Shown here piece after piece: positions 50,296-60,196 of a stretch of 64,000 nt of DNA. Numbering within the stretch: the first letter of the stretch is position 1; each line of letters opens with the position of its first letter. Location of the stretch: the NCBI RefSeq assembly GCF_018831085.1, contig NZ_JAGPNM010000005.1, positions 248,001 to 312,000 of the forward strand, read 5' to 3'. The notes under the pieces are model-generated. The model did no database searches and was not told the DNA's origin. It saw nothing but the letters and a program-made list of their open reading frames with translations. The position numbers and the translations under genes were made by a program. The DNA is from Rheinheimera oceanensis (GTDB taxonomy: Bacteria; Pseudomonadota; Gammaproteobacteria; Enterobacterales; Alteromonadaceae).

Positions 50296-52152
50296 CTACT
50301 TTAGTATCTCATCTACCGTACCCTGTGCCAGCGGGTGATAGCCGGGGCGGGCTTTTTCATATACGGCACGGGCAAAGGCGAGGCCTTCAGGCGTAGTGGC
50401 CAACTGGCGGTATAGCGGGATAATCAGCTTACGCCTGCCGATATTAACCAGATATTGCTCCAGCGGAGCGGCAATTTCCTGATAGCCGGTTTTTAGTGCC
50501 AGCAAATACCAGGCATGGGCTATTTCACTGTTGCCCGATTGCGTCAGGCTGTAGGTGGCGTCCAGTTCGGCCATTTGCTCCGGCGTTATCGTCAGCGGCA
50601 GCTTATTAATAAAATACAGCCATTCGTGCACTGTCCAGTTATCGGTGGGCAGGCTGCTTAGTTCACTGTTACCGGCAAGCCAGCTATCGGCATGTTGTTG
50701 TACCTGATTAAACGCATCAGACTGTGGCTGTGGCGTACCCTCAGGTAAGCCCGGTTGATAGATCCAGGTTTTTGCTTCATCCAGCGATACTATGCCGGGG
50801 TATTTTTGCAGTAAATGCGTGTTTAAGTATTTAACAAAGCGTTCGGTATCCAGGCTTTGAAAGGCGTGGTCGTCAAAGTACTGCCGCACAAAAGGGTCAA
50901 ACTTATCGCGGCCGAACTTTTGCTCCAGGTACATTAAAAACAACTGGCCTTTGGTGTAGGGCACGCCGCTAAAGGCATCGTCCGGATCACGGCCGTTAAG
51001 GTCGATATATAAAATGCTGTCGTTAGCGGGCAGTTCTGCCAGTTCTTCTTTTAAGCCCTGCACCGACAAGGCTTGTTCCATAATGGCGCGATCAACGCCG
51101 AATACCTGCTCCATAATGCGGTTTTCGACATAGGAGGTAAAACCTTCGTTCAGCCATAAATCACGCCAGCTGGCGTTAGTTACCAGGTTACCCGACCAGG
51201 AGTGCGCCAGTTCGTGGGCAATTAAATTTACCAGGCTGCCATCACCGGCTACTACGGTGGGGGTAATAAAGCTCAGTACCGGGTTTTCCATGCCGCCAAA
51301 CGGGAAGCTGGGCGGTAATATCAGTAAATCGTAGCGGCCCCAGCGGTAGTCGCCATACAGCTGTTCGGTGGCATCTATCATGGCCTGGGTGCTGGCAAAT
51401 TCTTCTGCAGACGCTTGCAGAATATAAGGTTCGGCATAAACGCCGGTTTGCTCACTCATGGCTTTAAATTGTAAATCACCGGCGGCAATGGCAATTAAAT
51501 ACGCCGGAATAGCCTGTGGCATAACAAACTGGTAATCGCCATCGCGAATCATGCCCGGTTCATTATTGGCACTCATAATAGCCAGCACATCGTCACGGGT
51601 TTGAATGCGGGCGCTGTACGTCATGCGCACGGCCGGGGTGTCCTGAATCGGGATCCAACTGCGGGCATGAATAGCCTGGTTCTGGCTAAACATAAAGGGC
51701 GTGGTTTTACCGGCGGTTTGCTCCGGCGTTAACCACTGCAGGCCGGAGGCTTTATCGGTAGAGCTGTAGTAAATACGCAGTGTTTGTGCCTGAAAGGCCG
51801 GGCTTACCGTAAGTTTGCTGCCCAGCACCGCATCGCGCTGCCCCAGTGTAAAAGGCACTTTTTGCCAGTTACCGTCGGCTCTTTTGGCGTAAATGCGGTC
51901 TATAACCAGATCACGGGTGTCCAGATATACCGTGTTGCTATTGTTGTTTAGCCAGTTAAGTTGTAAATCGGCAAAGCCGGTTAAGGCTTTTTGCTCAAAG
52001 TTAACGGCTAAATCCAGATGCAGGTGCTTTACTGTTACCGCATCAACGTTGGCATAGGTATAGGCATCGGTAGCGGCTATCGCACTGGTAGCGATAAAAG
52101 CATAGCTGCTGCATACAAAAGCAGTGCTAAGGGTAAGCAGGCGTGCAGACAT
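50296..52152 (-). CDS. M1-family metallopeptidase, secreted
   Basis: 618 residues with a signal peptide (about 1-26, ends SAIA). It is a leukotriene-A4-hydrolase-like aminopeptidase. Zinc ligands are His313 and His317 of HELAHSWSG and Glu336 (LWLNEGF), spaced as HExxH-18-E, with the exopeptidase motif GGMENP (about 291-296). The C-terminal helical domain (about 460-618) has the LTA4H-type pattern ([28 protein letters not shown]). It probably acts in the periplasm on peptides. AAGGAAACCCC precedes the ATG. It is divergent from the SIMPL gene. Confidence 0.93.
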   Translation of the reverse strand: MSARLLTLSTAFVCSSYAFIATSAIAATDAYTYANVDAVTVKHLHLDLAVNFEQKALTGFADLQLNWLNNNSNTVYLDTRDLVIDRIYAKRADGNWQKVPFTLGQRDAVLGSKLTVSPAFQAQTLRIYYSSTDKASGLQWLTPEQTAGKTTPFMFSQNQAIHARSWIPIQDTPAVRMTYSARIQTRDDVLAIMSANNEPGMIRDGDYQFVMPQAIPAYLIAIAAGDLQFKAMSEQTGVYAEPYILQASAEEFASTQAMIDATEQLYGDYRWGRYDLLILPPSFPFGGMENPVLSFITPTVVAGDGSLVNLIAHELAHSWSGNLVTNASWRDLWLNEGFTSYVENRIMEQVFGVDRAIMEQALSVQGLKEELAELPANDSILYIDLNGRDPDDAFSGVPYTKGQLFLMYLEQKFGRDKFDPFVRQYFDDHAFQSLDTERFVKYLNTHLLQKYPGIVSLDEAKTWIYQPGLPEGTPQPQSDAFNQVQQHADSWLAGNSELSSLPTDNWTVHEWLYFINKLPLTITPEQMAELDATYSLTQSGNSEIAHAWYLLALKTGYQEIAAPLEQYLVNIGRRKLIIPLYRQLATTPEGLAFARAVYEKARPGYHPLAQGTVDEILK

Positions 52153-52282
52153 GGGGTTTCCTTAAAAGCGAAAGAAGGCAGAGTGTAAAGGCAAACTCAG
52201 GCCAAATACAACTCTACAAATAGTAACAACTTAAGCCGCGCTGTTTTGCTGTAATGCGCGTTAAATACCACAGGAGTTTCAG

Positions 52283-53011
52283 ATGAAATTAGCCACTATT
52301 ACCACCGCTCTGGCATTAACCCTTAGCGGCGCCGTGCAGGCCAGCCCGCTGCCGGATTTTCCGTTTATTAATGTTACCGGTGCAGCAAAACTTGAAGTAG
52401 CACCCGACAAAGCCCGTATTCAGTTTGTGATCCGCCAAACTGCAGATAAAGCCGATGCTGCTACTGAAGCGGTGTATAAACAGGGGCGCGAACTTATGCA
52501 GTTTCTGGCGCAGCAGGGCATTACCGAAGCCGATATTGATGCCGCCCAAATTAATAAAGAAGCCTTGTTTAAAGACTACAACAACAGAGCCATCACCGGT
52601 TATGAAGCCAGCCAACCCATTATGGTAACGTTGAACCAGCTAACCAATTATGTTGCTATAATGGATTACCTGTTCAAACAGCCGCAAATTTTCTCTATTA
52701 GTGGCAGTTTTGACAGCAGCCAGCGTGAGCAATACGAGCAGCAGTTAAGCGAAAAAGCCAGCGCTGACGCCCGTCGCCGGGCGAACAGTTTAGCTGCGGC
52801 ACAAGGCGTTAAAATTAGTTCGGTATTTGCTATCAGCGAAGCATCAGGTTGGGGCGCCATGGCCGGTGATTTTGGTTTTGGCGGCGGCTCGGTAAGCTAT
52901 GGTGTAATGCGCAAAGCCGATATGGCAGAAAGTAGCGGCAGTAACTTAATCGTGCCAAAACATATTCAGTTAGAAAAATCAGTGAATGTAATTTACAAAC
53001 TTAAGCCCTGA
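52283..53011 (+). CDS. SIMPL (DUF541) domain periplasmic protein
   Basis: 242 residues with a signal peptide (cut after VQA, about residue 20) and one SIMPL domain: INVTGAAKLEVAPDKARIQF, GRELMQFLAQQGITEADIDA, ITGYEASQPIMVTLNQL, and DARRRANSLAAAQGVKISSV. Bacterial family members (YggE, BP26) are periplasmic oligomers linked to oxidative stress; the exact task is not known. CACAGGAGTTTC gives a strong ribosome site. It has no partner gene: the neighbouring peptidases are probably unrelated. Confidence 0.9.
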   Translation: MKLATITTALALTLSGAVQASPLPDFPFINVTGAAKLEVAPDKARIQFVIRQTADKADAATEAVYKQGRELMQFLAQQGITEADIDAAQINKEALFKDYNNRAITGYEASQPIMVTLNQLTNYVAIMDYLFKQPQIFSISGSFDSSQREQYEQQLSEKASADARRRANSLAAAQGVKISSVFAISEASGWGAMAGDFGFGGGSVSYGVMRKADMAESSGSNLIVPKHIQLEKSVNVIYKLKP

Positions 53012-53096
53012 TCCGGGTTGTTTGTCTCAATGCTGTCGTGTCCGGCCTGTTAATAGGCTAAGGTAAGCGCTTATATTAGCTGTATAAGGAAACCTG

Positions 53097-54773
53097 ATGA
53101 CACTTCAGTTCAGCCCTTTGCTGGTAGCTGCACTTAGCGCCAGCCTGTTAGTGGCGTCGTGTTCAAAACAGAATACGCCGCCACCGTCAGTGCAAGAACA
53201 ACCGTTGTTGCAAACCAGTTTTAACGCCAATTTCGCCGGTTATTTTCAGAAAATAGCCTCAGATGAAATGCAGGGCCGTGCGCCGGCCACTAAAGGCGAA
53301 GAGATCACTGTACAGTATCTGGAGCAGCAGTATGCCCGTATTGGCTTAACGCCATACAGTGGCGACAGTTATCGCCAGAGTGTACCGGTAGTGCAGATAG
53401 ATCCGGTTAAAGTATCGGCATTAACGCTAACTGATAACAGCGGCGCCAGCACTACACTTACTTATAAAACCGATATGATGGCCTGGTCTACCCGGATGCT
53501 GGGGCAAATTGATGTTGCCGGTAGCGACGTGGTATTTGTGGGCTATGGCATAGTAGCTCCGGAATATAACTGGAATGACTACGCCGGTTTAGATGTAAAA
53601 GGCAAAACCGTGGTAATGCTGGTAAATGACCCCGGTTATGCCACGCAGGATCCGGAGCTGTTTACCGGCAATGCCATGACATACTACGGCCGCTGGACGT
53701 ATAAATACGAAGAAGCGGCCCGCCAGGGCGCAGCAATGGCGCTGATAGTGCACGAAACCGATGCCGCCAGCTATGGCTGGAATGTGGTAGCGGGCACCTC
53801 GCCAATCCGGTTTGAGCTGGCTAACGACAATAAAAACCTGCACAAAACTGAAGTGGAAGGCTGGTTGTCGCTGGATGCGGCTGAAAAACTGTTTGCTGCC
53901 AATGGTACCTCGCTGGAGCAACTGCGCCAGCAAGCGCTGAGCAAAGATTTCAAACCGGTAGCACTTAATGCCAAAGCGGCTATCAGCATTAGCAATAATT
54001 TGCGTGAACTTAGCTCCAGCAATGTTATTGGCTATATCGAAGGCAGTGAAAAGCCCGATGAGGCCATTATTTATATGGCGCACTGGGATCACTTTGGCCT
54101 GGATTTCAGCCGCCCCGATGACAAAGTATTTAACGGTGCCCAGGATAATGCCGGTGGCGTTGCCGCTTTGCTGGCACTGGCTGAGCAGTTTAAAGCCGGC
54201 CCGGCGCCAAAACGCTCGGTGGCATTTTTAGCCGTAACGGTAGAAGAGCGCGGCTTACTGGGCTCGGCCTGGTATGCGAGTAACCCCTTATTTGCGTTAA
54301 ATAAAACCGTAGCCGGCATTAATATGGACGTGATTAACGTGTACGGCCCGATGCGTGATGTCATGGTGTTTGGCTATGGCAGCTCAGAGCTGGAGCCGAT
54401 ACTGGAAAAATACGCTCAGGCACAGAATCGCTATATAGCGCCCGAACCGACACCGCAGGATGGTTTTTACTACCGCTCAGATCACTTTAACCTGGCAAAA
54501 AAAGGCGTACCTATGCTGTATGCCCGTGGTGGCGTTGACAGCTTTATCCACGGTAAAGACTGGGGCCTGGAGCAGCGGCGCATTTATGTGCGCGACTACT
54601 ACCACAAAGTGAATGACGAGTTTGACCCCAACTGGGATTTACGTGGCGCACAGCAGGATTTACACCTGTACTATCAGGTAGGGCACGAGCTGGCCAACAG
54701 CGATAGCTGGCCAAACTGGTATCAGGGTAAAGAATTCCGCGCCGTGCGTGATGCTTCACTGGCAGCGCCTTAA
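53097..54773 (+). CDS. M28-family aminopeptidase, lipoprotein
   Basis: 558 residues; lipobox LVASC with Cys22, so it should be anchored to the outer membrane or periplasmic face. A PA domain is inserted at about 130-280 (FVGYGIVAPEYNWNDYAGLD, EEAARQGAAMALIVHE), followed by the M28 zinc domain: AHWDHFGLD (His ligand), GAQDNAGGVAALLALAEQF (bridging Asp), TVEERGLLGSAWY (catalytic and zinc Glu), NMDVINVYGP (Asp) and YRSDHFNLAKKGVPMLYARG (His). The full metal set is present. Typical of scavenging aminopeptidases of marine bacteria. TAAGGAAACCTG precedes the ATG. Confidence 0.92.
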   Translation: MTLQFSPLLVAALSASLLVASCSKQNTPPPSVQEQPLLQTSFNANFAGYFQKIASDEMQGRAPATKGEEITVQYLEQQYARIGLTPYSGDSYRQSVPVVQIDPVKVSALTLTDNSGASTTLTYKTDMMAWSTRMLGQIDVAGSDVVFVGYGIVAPEYNWNDYAGLDVKGKTVVMLVNDPGYATQDPELFTGNAMTYYGRWTYKYEEAARQGAAMALIVHETDAASYGWNVVAGTSPIRFELANDNKNLHKTEVEGWLSLDAAEKLFAANGTSLEQLRQQALSKDFKPVALNAKAAISISNNLRELSSSNVIGYIEGSEKPDEAIIYMAHWDHFGLDFSRPDDKVFNGAQDNAGGVAALLALAEQFKAGPAPKRSVAFLAVTVEERGLLGSAWYASNPLFALNKTVAGINMDVINVYGPMRDVMVFGYGSSELEPILEKYAQAQNRYIAPEPTPQDGFYYRSDHFNLAKKGVPMLYARGGVDSFIHGKDWGLEQRRIYVRDYYHKVNDEFDPNWDLRGAQQDLHLYYQVGHELANSDSWPNWYQGKEFRAVRDASLAAP

Positions 54774-54777
54774 GATA

Positions 54778-55326
54778 TTAGTGCCAGAGTGCCAGTTTAT
54801 GGCCTTGTTTTAGCATATTGCTAAGCAAGGCCGAACTGCGCTGCTGCGCCGCTGAGTTGTCATTTAGCCAGTAAATAAATACCGCTACAAACACACTGCT
54901 TAATGCCAGTTCCTGGCCAACTCTTGCCACACCGCTGGCTGTTAAACCGGCAGCTTCGCGCAGCCATTGTACCGTACGGCTGATACGCAAAATACCGCCC
55001 AGTTGCAGATGAATATGGCCAGGTTCCAGCTTATACAACAGCATTTGCCCGGTGACTTTATGGCAAGGCGAAAGCGCTGCCAGCCAGCACTGCATGGCCT
55101 GTTGCAATCTGGCGGTGGCAGACAAATCAGCACCTATCGGCACACTGAGCATGGCGGCATCTGCGCGGTCAAACCAGGCATCAACCAAATCATCTTTGGT
55201 CCGGTAATGGCAATAAATATCAGCCAGGCTGATTTGTAAAGCACCGGCTATCTGTTGCAGGGTTAACTGCTCCCAGCCGGTTTTTGCCGCCAGCTGCAGT
55301 GCGGTATCCAAAATTTGTTGGCGCAT
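54778..55326 (-). CDS. TetR-family transcriptional regulator
   Basis: 182 residues. The N-terminal TetR helix-turn-helix is ILDTALQLAAKTGWEQLTLQ, QIAGALQISLADIYCHYRTK, DDLVDAWFDRAD; the remainder is a helical ligand and dimerisation domain of the FadR-like/TetR_C type (ELALSSVFVAVFIYWLNDNS). It is convergent with the M28 peptidase gene and divergent from the DUF4199 gene at 55446, which is its most likely target together with its own promoter. AGGTAAAG is the ribosome site. Confidence 0.88.
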   Translation of the reverse strand: MRQQILDTALQLAAKTGWEQLTLQQIAGALQISLADIYCHYRTKDDLVDAWFDRADAAMLSVPIGADLSATARLQQAMQCWLAALSPCHKVTGQMLLYKLEPGHIHLQLGGILRISRTVQWLREAAGLTASGVARVGQELALSSVFVAVFIYWLNDNSAAQQRSSALLSNMLKQGHKLALWH

Positions 55327-55445
55327 AAGCTTTACCTGTTATCTGCTGCAGGTTTTAAGTATAGAGCTCTCAGAGCAAACGGCTGGTAAAGCAATATAAA
55401 AGCACTATAGTTTTGCAGTGTCTGAGCTATCAGGAATAATACGTT

Positions 55446-55931
55446 ATGCAAAAATATCTGACAGAAATACGCTGGGGCTTTATTTTTACCGCTGTTATGC
55501 TGCTGTGGATGTGGTGTGAGCAACTGGCAGGCTTGCACGGCAGGCATATTGCACAGCATGCCACTTATACCAACCTGTTTGCGATACCAGCAATATTGGT
55601 TTATGTGCTGGCACTGCGGCAGAAAAAGCTACGCGACTATAGCGGCACTATGAGCTGGAAGCAGGGTATGCAAGCGGGGCTGGTCATCACTTTGGTGGTA
55701 GTGCTGTTAAGCCCGGCGGCGCAGTGGCTTACACATATGGTTATTACTCCGAATTATTTTCTTAATATGCAGGCTTATGTCGTGACACAAGGCATGATGA
55801 CCACGGATCAGGCTTTAGAGTACTTCAGTTTAACTAACTATATGCTGCAAAGCGCAATTGGTGCTGCCATTATGGGGGTGCTGACTTCGGTTATTGTTGC
55901 GTTTTTTCTGCGCAGTAAAAGCCAGCACTGA
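55446..55931 (+). CDS. DUF4199-like membrane protein
   Basis: 161 residues with four hydrophobic helices (about 10-27, 42-60, 76-95, 131-153). The layout and the segment MSWKQGMQAGLVITLVVVLL with AYVVTQGMMTTDQALEYFSL match my picture of DUF4199, a family of unknown function found in Bacteroidetes and Proteobacteria. Divergent from the TetR gene. The ribosome site is CAGGAATAA, not strong. Confidence 0.65.
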   Translation: MQKYLTEIRWGFIFTAVMLLWMWCEQLAGLHGRHIAQHATYTNLFAIPAILVYVLALRQKKLRDYSGTMSWKQGMQAGLVITLVVVLLSPAAQWLTHMVITPNYFLNMQAYVVTQGMMTTDQALEYFSLTNYMLQSAIGAAIMGVLTSVIVAFFLRSKSQH

Positions 55932-55948
55932 GCCGGAGCTTTTTATCA

Positions 55949-55968
55949 CTGGCCGCAACAGCGGCCAG
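55949..55968. terminator. Perfect hairpin between convergent genes
   Basis: CTGGCCGC-aaca-GCGGCCAG, an 8-bp perfect stem between the DUF4199 stop (55931) and the phosphodiesterase stop (55983). No T run on either strand, so termination is a possibility rather than a clear call. Confidence 0.45.
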
Positions 55969-55982
55969 CGGGGGTAAACAGG

Positions 55983-57233
55983 TTATTTGGCGTGATCACC
56001 CAGCACTGAGTCGGGCCAGGCCGGGTTGCCGTCGTTAGTGGCGGGGGTTAACCCTAATATTCGGCACATCAGGTTATACAGCTCAATATTACTAAACGCA
56101 GGAATGGTTTTACCGGCCTTAAATGCCGGCCCGTGGCCAATAAAAATAGCCTGCATATATTCGCTGGCGTTGTCGTAACCATGGCTGCCACTGGTTTTGC
56201 CTGCAGCCGCCATTTGCTGGTAATTCGCTTCTGCTTTTTGCTGAATTAACCGCCAGCCTGGCTCGGGGATCACCAGCAGCGGAGCTATACGTTTGCTGCC
56301 TTTGTAGTGCCAGCGTGCAGGTAACTCGGTTTTTTTATACACTTTAGCCTGCGGCGGTAAGCTGCGGCTTAACTGCTGATAAATGTGCTCAAGCTTACCC
56401 TCTTTAGGGAAGATTGACACAATTTCTGCTGTCCACAGTGTCAGGGCTGCATCGCTGCTGTTAAACAGCTTATCCAGCACGATAGTTTGCTGCGGCGGTG
56501 TTTCTACCATGCCATGATCGGATACCAGCATAATATTCAGCTTATTATACAAGCCGCGCTGGGTTAAACCGGCCAGTAAACGGCCTAGCGCCTGATCAAC
56601 GTCGGCTATTGCGGCGGCTACTTCGGGTGAATTGGGGCCAAAAGCGTGGCCTGCATCATCTACAGCACTAAAATACAATGTTAGAAAACGTGGCCGTTCT
56701 GCATCCGGTAAATCCAGCCATTGCAGTACTGAGTCTACTCTTTCATTGTGGCTGACATTGCCATCGTAGCGCTGCCAGTAGCTTGGGCGCACATTTTTTA
56801 TTGCAGCCTCTGAGCCGGGATAAAAATACGTTGCCGCTTTTACGCCCTGAGATTCAGCTGTAACCCATATCGGTTCACCTTGCCACCAGCGGGCATTGGT
56901 GACTTCTTCAGCTTTGCTTAGCCGGAAAGTCGCATCGAAATCAGCATCAAATATATTGTTCTCCACAATGCCGTGGTTAGCCGGGTACAAACCGGTAACA
57001 ATACTGTAGTGGTTTGGAAAGGTTTTGCTGGGAAATACCGGCTGCATACTGTTTGCCCTTAAGCCTTCCTGCGCCAGCTTCTGTATGTTAGCGGCAGGGT
57101 ATTGCTGCAGGTAATGTGCGGCAAAGCCATCTATTGAAATCAGCAGCAGGCTGTCGGCTTGTTCTGCTTTAACTGCAGTTGCCGGTATCAGGCTGAATAA
57201 CAGGGTAATTTGTATAATACGCAACAAGATCAT
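55983..57233 (-). CDS. Secreted nucleotide pyrophosphatase/phosphodiesterase (NPP, alkaline phosphatase superfamily)
   Basis: 416 residues with a signal peptide (about 1-23, ends VKA). It hydrolyses phosphodiester or pyrophosphate bonds of nucleotides or lipids outside the cytoplasm. Metal and nucleophile positions: Asp35 in LLISIDGFAAHYL, Thr71 in PSKTFPNHYSIVTGLYP, then FDADFD, DDAGHAFGPNS, MLVSDHGM and GSHGYDN. The set of zinc ligands of NPP enzymes is complete. Length is normal. No strong ribosome site stands before the ATG (TTATAGTT). Convergent with DUF4199. Confidence 0.9.
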   Translation of the reverse strand: MILLRIIQITLLFSLIPATAVKAEQADSLLLISIDGFAAHYLQQYPAANIQKLAQEGLRANSMQPVFPSKTFPNHYSIVTGLYPANHGIVENNIFDADFDATFRLSKAEEVTNARWWQGEPIWVTAESQGVKAATYFYPGSEAAIKNVRPSYWQRYDGNVSHNERVDSVLQWLDLPDAERPRFLTLYFSAVDDAGHAFGPNSPEVAAAIADVDQALGRLLAGLTQRGLYNKLNIMLVSDHGMVETPPQQTIVLDKLFNSSDAALTLWTAEIVSIFPKEGKLEHIYQQLSRSLPPQAKVYKKTELPARWHYKGSKRIAPLLVIPEPGWRLIQQKAEANYQQMAAAGKTSGSHGYDNASEYMQAIFIGHGPAFKAGKTIPAFSNIELYNLMCRILGLTPATNDGNPAWPDSVLGDHAK

Positions 57234-57470
57234 AACTATAAGGTTTTCCGCTAAAAACTGTGTGCAGTGTACGATTTGAATAACAAACTAAAATGACAGA
57301 ACCGATAAAGTACCAGTTAAACGCTACAAAAGGCAGTGCAAAAACTAAAAGCGTAAAAAGCCAGTTTGTAACTAAGCGTAACCAACTGTTTTGAATGGTA
57401 AAGCGCCATAGCGTTCGCCGCGTGAAATCCTTACTCTGAGCCGTTGTTATATTACCCTCAGGAAGATTAC

Positions 57471-58784
57471 ATGAAATCAGTTTATTCTTTACGGCTGCTG
57501 GCGTTTGGCGCCTTGCTTGGCTTGGCAGGCTGTGGTGGCAGCAGCAGTGATAATGCTACAGCAGAGACTTATCTGCAGTTTTATAATGGTGCTGCCAGTG
57601 CTGGCAATACCTCGTTAAAAGCCGGTGATAAAGCAATTGGTAATGCCACTTACGGTGATGTCAGTGCTTTGGTTGCTGTAGCGCCAGATTCTTACACTTT
57701 GGAACTGACCGACGTAGCCAGTGCTGACAAGTTACTCACTAAAGAGATGTCACTGGCAGAGGGCAATAAAACGCTGTTTATATTGACACAAAAAGATGAG
57801 CAGTTTGATTACCTGAGCCTGAGCTTTAAACGTGATGAAAGTCTGGATAAACAGTTTAAGCTGCATTTGGCCAACTTATCTGCACAGCATCCAACGCTGG
57901 ATGTTCATCTTAGTGCAGAGAGCAAAGGCTTTGCCGATGCCGAGTTGGTTGATTCGTTATCTTTTCAGGAAGTCAGTTCAGTTGCTGATGGCAAAGAGTT
58001 GGGTAAATTTAATGTGTACCTGACACAAGCAGGTGGTAATACGCCACTTTTTGTGGCCAAAGGCGTTAATTTTGCCTACACCAGCAATTATGTATTGATT
58101 ATACGTGACAAGTTTGGCCCCTTAGCCGGGCAGTTATCTGTGGATGTGGTGCTGAACTCTTCCACCGTAGCAGCTTATGATCACACCGATGCCAGTGCAC
58201 AGTTCCGTTTATACAATAGCCTGGAGCAGGACATTAACGTTGCACTGGACAACCAGAATGTTGCCAGCGTTGCCAGCGGCCAGTTAAGCGATTATTTACC
58301 AGTGGTAAAAGGTGATTACAGTTTATCAGCCCGTGATAGCAACGGCACTTTATTACTAAACAGTGCTTTATTAAGTGTGGCTGCCGGTAACAGTAAAGCG
58401 GTGTTGTTATATGCTAATGAGCAACAAAAGGTAGAAGCGTTAAGTGTTACTGAACCCGATAAACCGCAGGTGCAGGCGCATGATGTGGTAGTCGCTAACC
58501 TGGTAGCCGATTTTACCCAGCTGCAGTTTTATTTTGTCCGCTCAAACGAAACTATTGCCAATGCCAGATACAACGTGAAAAACCTGGCATTTAAAAAGCA
58601 ACAAATCCTGAGCCTGCCAAAAGATTACTATGCTATAGCACTGGTACAGGTAGCAGAAAACGGCAGCACCACCTTACTGGATAAAACTGACAGCATAATG
58701 TTAACGCCGGGTGAGCACTATATGTTACTGGCCGAGCAGGATGATGCAGCACCATCAGGCTATAAATTAAAGCTGGTGCATTAA
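57471..58784 (+). CDS. DUF4397 lipoprotein
   Basis: 437 residues from the ATG at 57471 (CAGGAAGATTAC upstream; an in-frame start nine codons earlier lacks a site). Lipobox LLGLAGC with Cys21. Two to three DUF4397 repeats are visible: LQFYNGAASAGNTSLKAGDK, FRLYNSLEQDINVALDNQNV and LVADFTQLQFYFVRSNETIA, each followed by a GDYSLSARDS-like strand pair. Such extracellular lipoproteins have beta-sandwich folds and no assigned function. It lies alone, followed by a GC-rich hairpin at 58809-58838. Confidence 0.82.
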   Translation: MKSVYSLRLLAFGALLGLAGCGGSSSDNATAETYLQFYNGAASAGNTSLKAGDKAIGNATYGDVSALVAVAPDSYTLELTDVASADKLLTKEMSLAEGNKTLFILTQKDEQFDYLSLSFKRDESLDKQFKLHLANLSAQHPTLDVHLSAESKGFADAELVDSLSFQEVSSVADGKELGKFNVYLTQAGGNTPLFVAKGVNFAYTSNYVLIIRDKFGPLAGQLSVDVVLNSSTVAAYDHTDASAQFRLYNSLEQDINVALDNQNVASVASGQLSDYLPVVKGDYSLSARDSNGTLLLNSALLSVAAGNSKAVLLYANEQQKVEALSVTEPDKPQVQAHDVVVANLVADFTQLQFYFVRSNETIANARYNVKNLAFKKQQILSLPKDYYAIALVQVAENGSTTLLDKTDSIMLTPGEHYMLLAEQDDAAPSGYKLKLVH

Positions 58785-58808
58785 GTTAAAACCACTACAC
58801 ACAGTATA

Positions 58809-58838
58809 AGCGGCGGACTCACGTACAGGTTCGCCGCT
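58809..58838 (+). terminator. Hairpin after the DUF4397 gene
   Basis: AGCGGCG (58809-58815) and CGCCGCT (58832-58838) form a 7-bp stem with a 16-base loop 25 bases after the stop codon; no T tract follows. A possible terminator, also the last core-like sequence before the AT-rich toxin-like patch. Confidence 0.4.
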
Positions 58839-58946
58839 CCCCCGCAATTGTGATCTGCTAGTATTAAAATCATTTAATCAATATATACATCCCTCAATGA
58901 ATTGGCGTATTTGCTTTTTTCAATGTCTTTTGTCAATGAGAGGGGT

Positions 58947-59317
58947 ATGGTTAGAGCTGCGATAGCTACTGCATTAGTAACATAGCTGCTGGTGCCAATG
59001 TAGGATTAGCAACTACTGTGGCAAACAATGCTATTGACGGAAATACATTAACTGATGGTGCTGCGAAAAACATGGTGTTGGGAGCTGCTGGTGCTGCCGT
59101 TGGCCAAGCACTAGGTGATGTTGCGGATGCCGTAGTTTCATCATTAAAAGGCACGCCATCTCTCGCTGTACAGCAATTAACCTCGCACGTTAATGACGCA
59201 ACTGGTATGGCTGGTGGTAGTATCAAAGCTACTGGTGTTGGAGAAGCTGTAGCCATATCAGCAGGGAGTTCAACTAATCTTGTTGGAGTTTGTGATAAAA
59301 CTAATGGGTCTTGTTAG
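58947..59317 (+). pseudogene. Gly/Ala-rich polymorphic-toxin-like C-terminal fragment 1
   Basis: The protein-like part reads IAAGANVGLATTVANNAIDG, then GAAKNMVLGAAGAAVGQALG, ends GVCDKTNGSC and stops at 59317. The frame is open only from 58955; a GTG at 59018 is the only start inside it. An ATG at 58947 (MVRAAIATALVT) in another frame would join it by a one-base shift, so this looks like the 3' end of a longer gene that has lost its 5' part. Alternating Gly/Ala-rich hydrophobic stretches recall membrane-active C-terminal domains of Rhs/CDI-type proteins. It is followed directly by a membrane-protein gene. Confidence 0.5.
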
Positions 59318-59554
59318 ATGATTAATTTGCGAGAGGTATTAAGTAATGTTGTAGCAATTAGTCCCCGTGCAATAGGTATACTTATTGTTATTGGGGGATG
59401 GGAGCCAATTTATCAGCTACTCTTGCTATTTAACATCGTCGAACCGATTTTCAGTGGATTCTTCATTACTTTAGGTATTAGCTTTGCCGTTTTGCTTTTT
59501 ATATTTGATTATATGAAACTGAAGAAACGGCAAAAGCACATGAAAGAGCGTTAA
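59318..59554 (+). CDS. Small membrane protein, possible immunity protein 1
   Basis: 78 residues with two hydrophobic helices (about 15-38 and 43-62) and a basic tail (KLKKRQKHMKER). The ATG begins one base after the stop codon of the preceding fragment, so it would be translated by coupling. The placement immediately after a toxin-like piece and the membrane nature suit immunity to a membrane-acting toxin. The function is inferred from arrangement only. A clear terminator follows. Confidence 0.55.
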   Translation: MINLREVLSNVVAISPRAIGILIVIGGWEPIYQLLLLFNIVEPIFSGFFITLGISFAVLLFIFDYMKLKKRQKHMKER

Positions 59555-59566
59555 TTTCTTTTTTAA

Positions 59567-59929
59567 ATCCAAAGCCTCGCTTGTGCGGGGCTTTGTTTTT
59601 CCGGCCTCTTAGATACATTGTCGGGTGGTACTACTGGTGCGGCTTCAAGTGCATTGACACAATTCGCAGATACTGGAACGATTGATACAGGTCAAGTGAT
59701 GGATTCAGCCGCTAAAGGCGCTGTTCTTGGAGCTATCTCTGGCGGGACGAGTGGGCAGATTCAGTCGAATGCTGCTCAGAAGATATTGGGTAACTCTCGA
59801 GCTCAGACCATGTTTACTAGTAGTCAACCGGGAGCTGCCGCAGGAAATATAGCAGGTAATTCTGTAAATGCTATTTTATCTGTAGTAGATAATATTACAT
59901 CATCGTGCAAAAATAATAATCGGTGCTGA
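59567..59929 (+). pseudogene. Gly/Ala-rich polymorphic-toxin-like C-terminal fragment 2
   Basis: A frame open from 59567, that is from inside the preceding terminator. Protein-like sequence starts about 59605: LDTLSGGTTGAASSALTQFA, then AAKGAVLGAISGGTSGQIQS, NSVNAILSVVDNITSSCKNN and RC before the stop. A TTG at 59618 is the only internal start candidate. The style (Gly/Ala-rich amphipathic, Cys pair five or six residues apart at the end) repeats that of fragment 1, and here too a membrane-protein gene overlaps its end. Probably a headless 3' end of a larger toxin-type gene left by recombination. Confidence 0.5.
59570..59600 (+). terminator. Rho-independent terminator
   Basis: AAAGCCTCGC-ttgt-GCGGGGCTTTGTTTTT: a 10-bp stem with one mismatch plus a T run, 16 bases after the stop of the small membrane protein gene. 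Confidence 0.85.
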
Positions 59930-60153
59930 AAATGAATAGTAGGGCTAAATTATTTTTTCGGTATTTTATTTTATATCCGGCATGTAACGTAGTTGCTATG
60001 GGGGTAGGGACGGCGCTATTATATTTTTTTCTTAATTGGGATGTAGAGTACGCTGTTGCTTTTTTTAAAGTGTCTTCTGTTTTTTTGGTTTTTCTATTTT
60101 TTATATTAAATATAAAGGTGATGTTATCATTGGTTTTTAATGCGCGTCGTTAA
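59923..60153 (+). CDS. Small membrane protein, possible immunity protein 2
   Basis: 76 residues (from TTG 59923, or 73 from ATG 59932) with two strongly hydrophobic helices (about 14-36 and 44-70) rich in Phe. It overlaps the stop of fragment 2. It is not an obvious copy of the 59318-59554 protein, which fits toxin-specific immunity genes. Function inferred from position. Confidence 0.5.
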   Translation: MLKMNSRAKLFFRYFILYPACNVVAMGVGTALLYFFLNWDVEYAVAFFKVSSVFLVFLFFILNIKVMLSLVFNARR

Positions 60154-60196
60154 GTAGGGTTGAGAGTAATGAAGTTTATAATTATCTCATGGCGTT

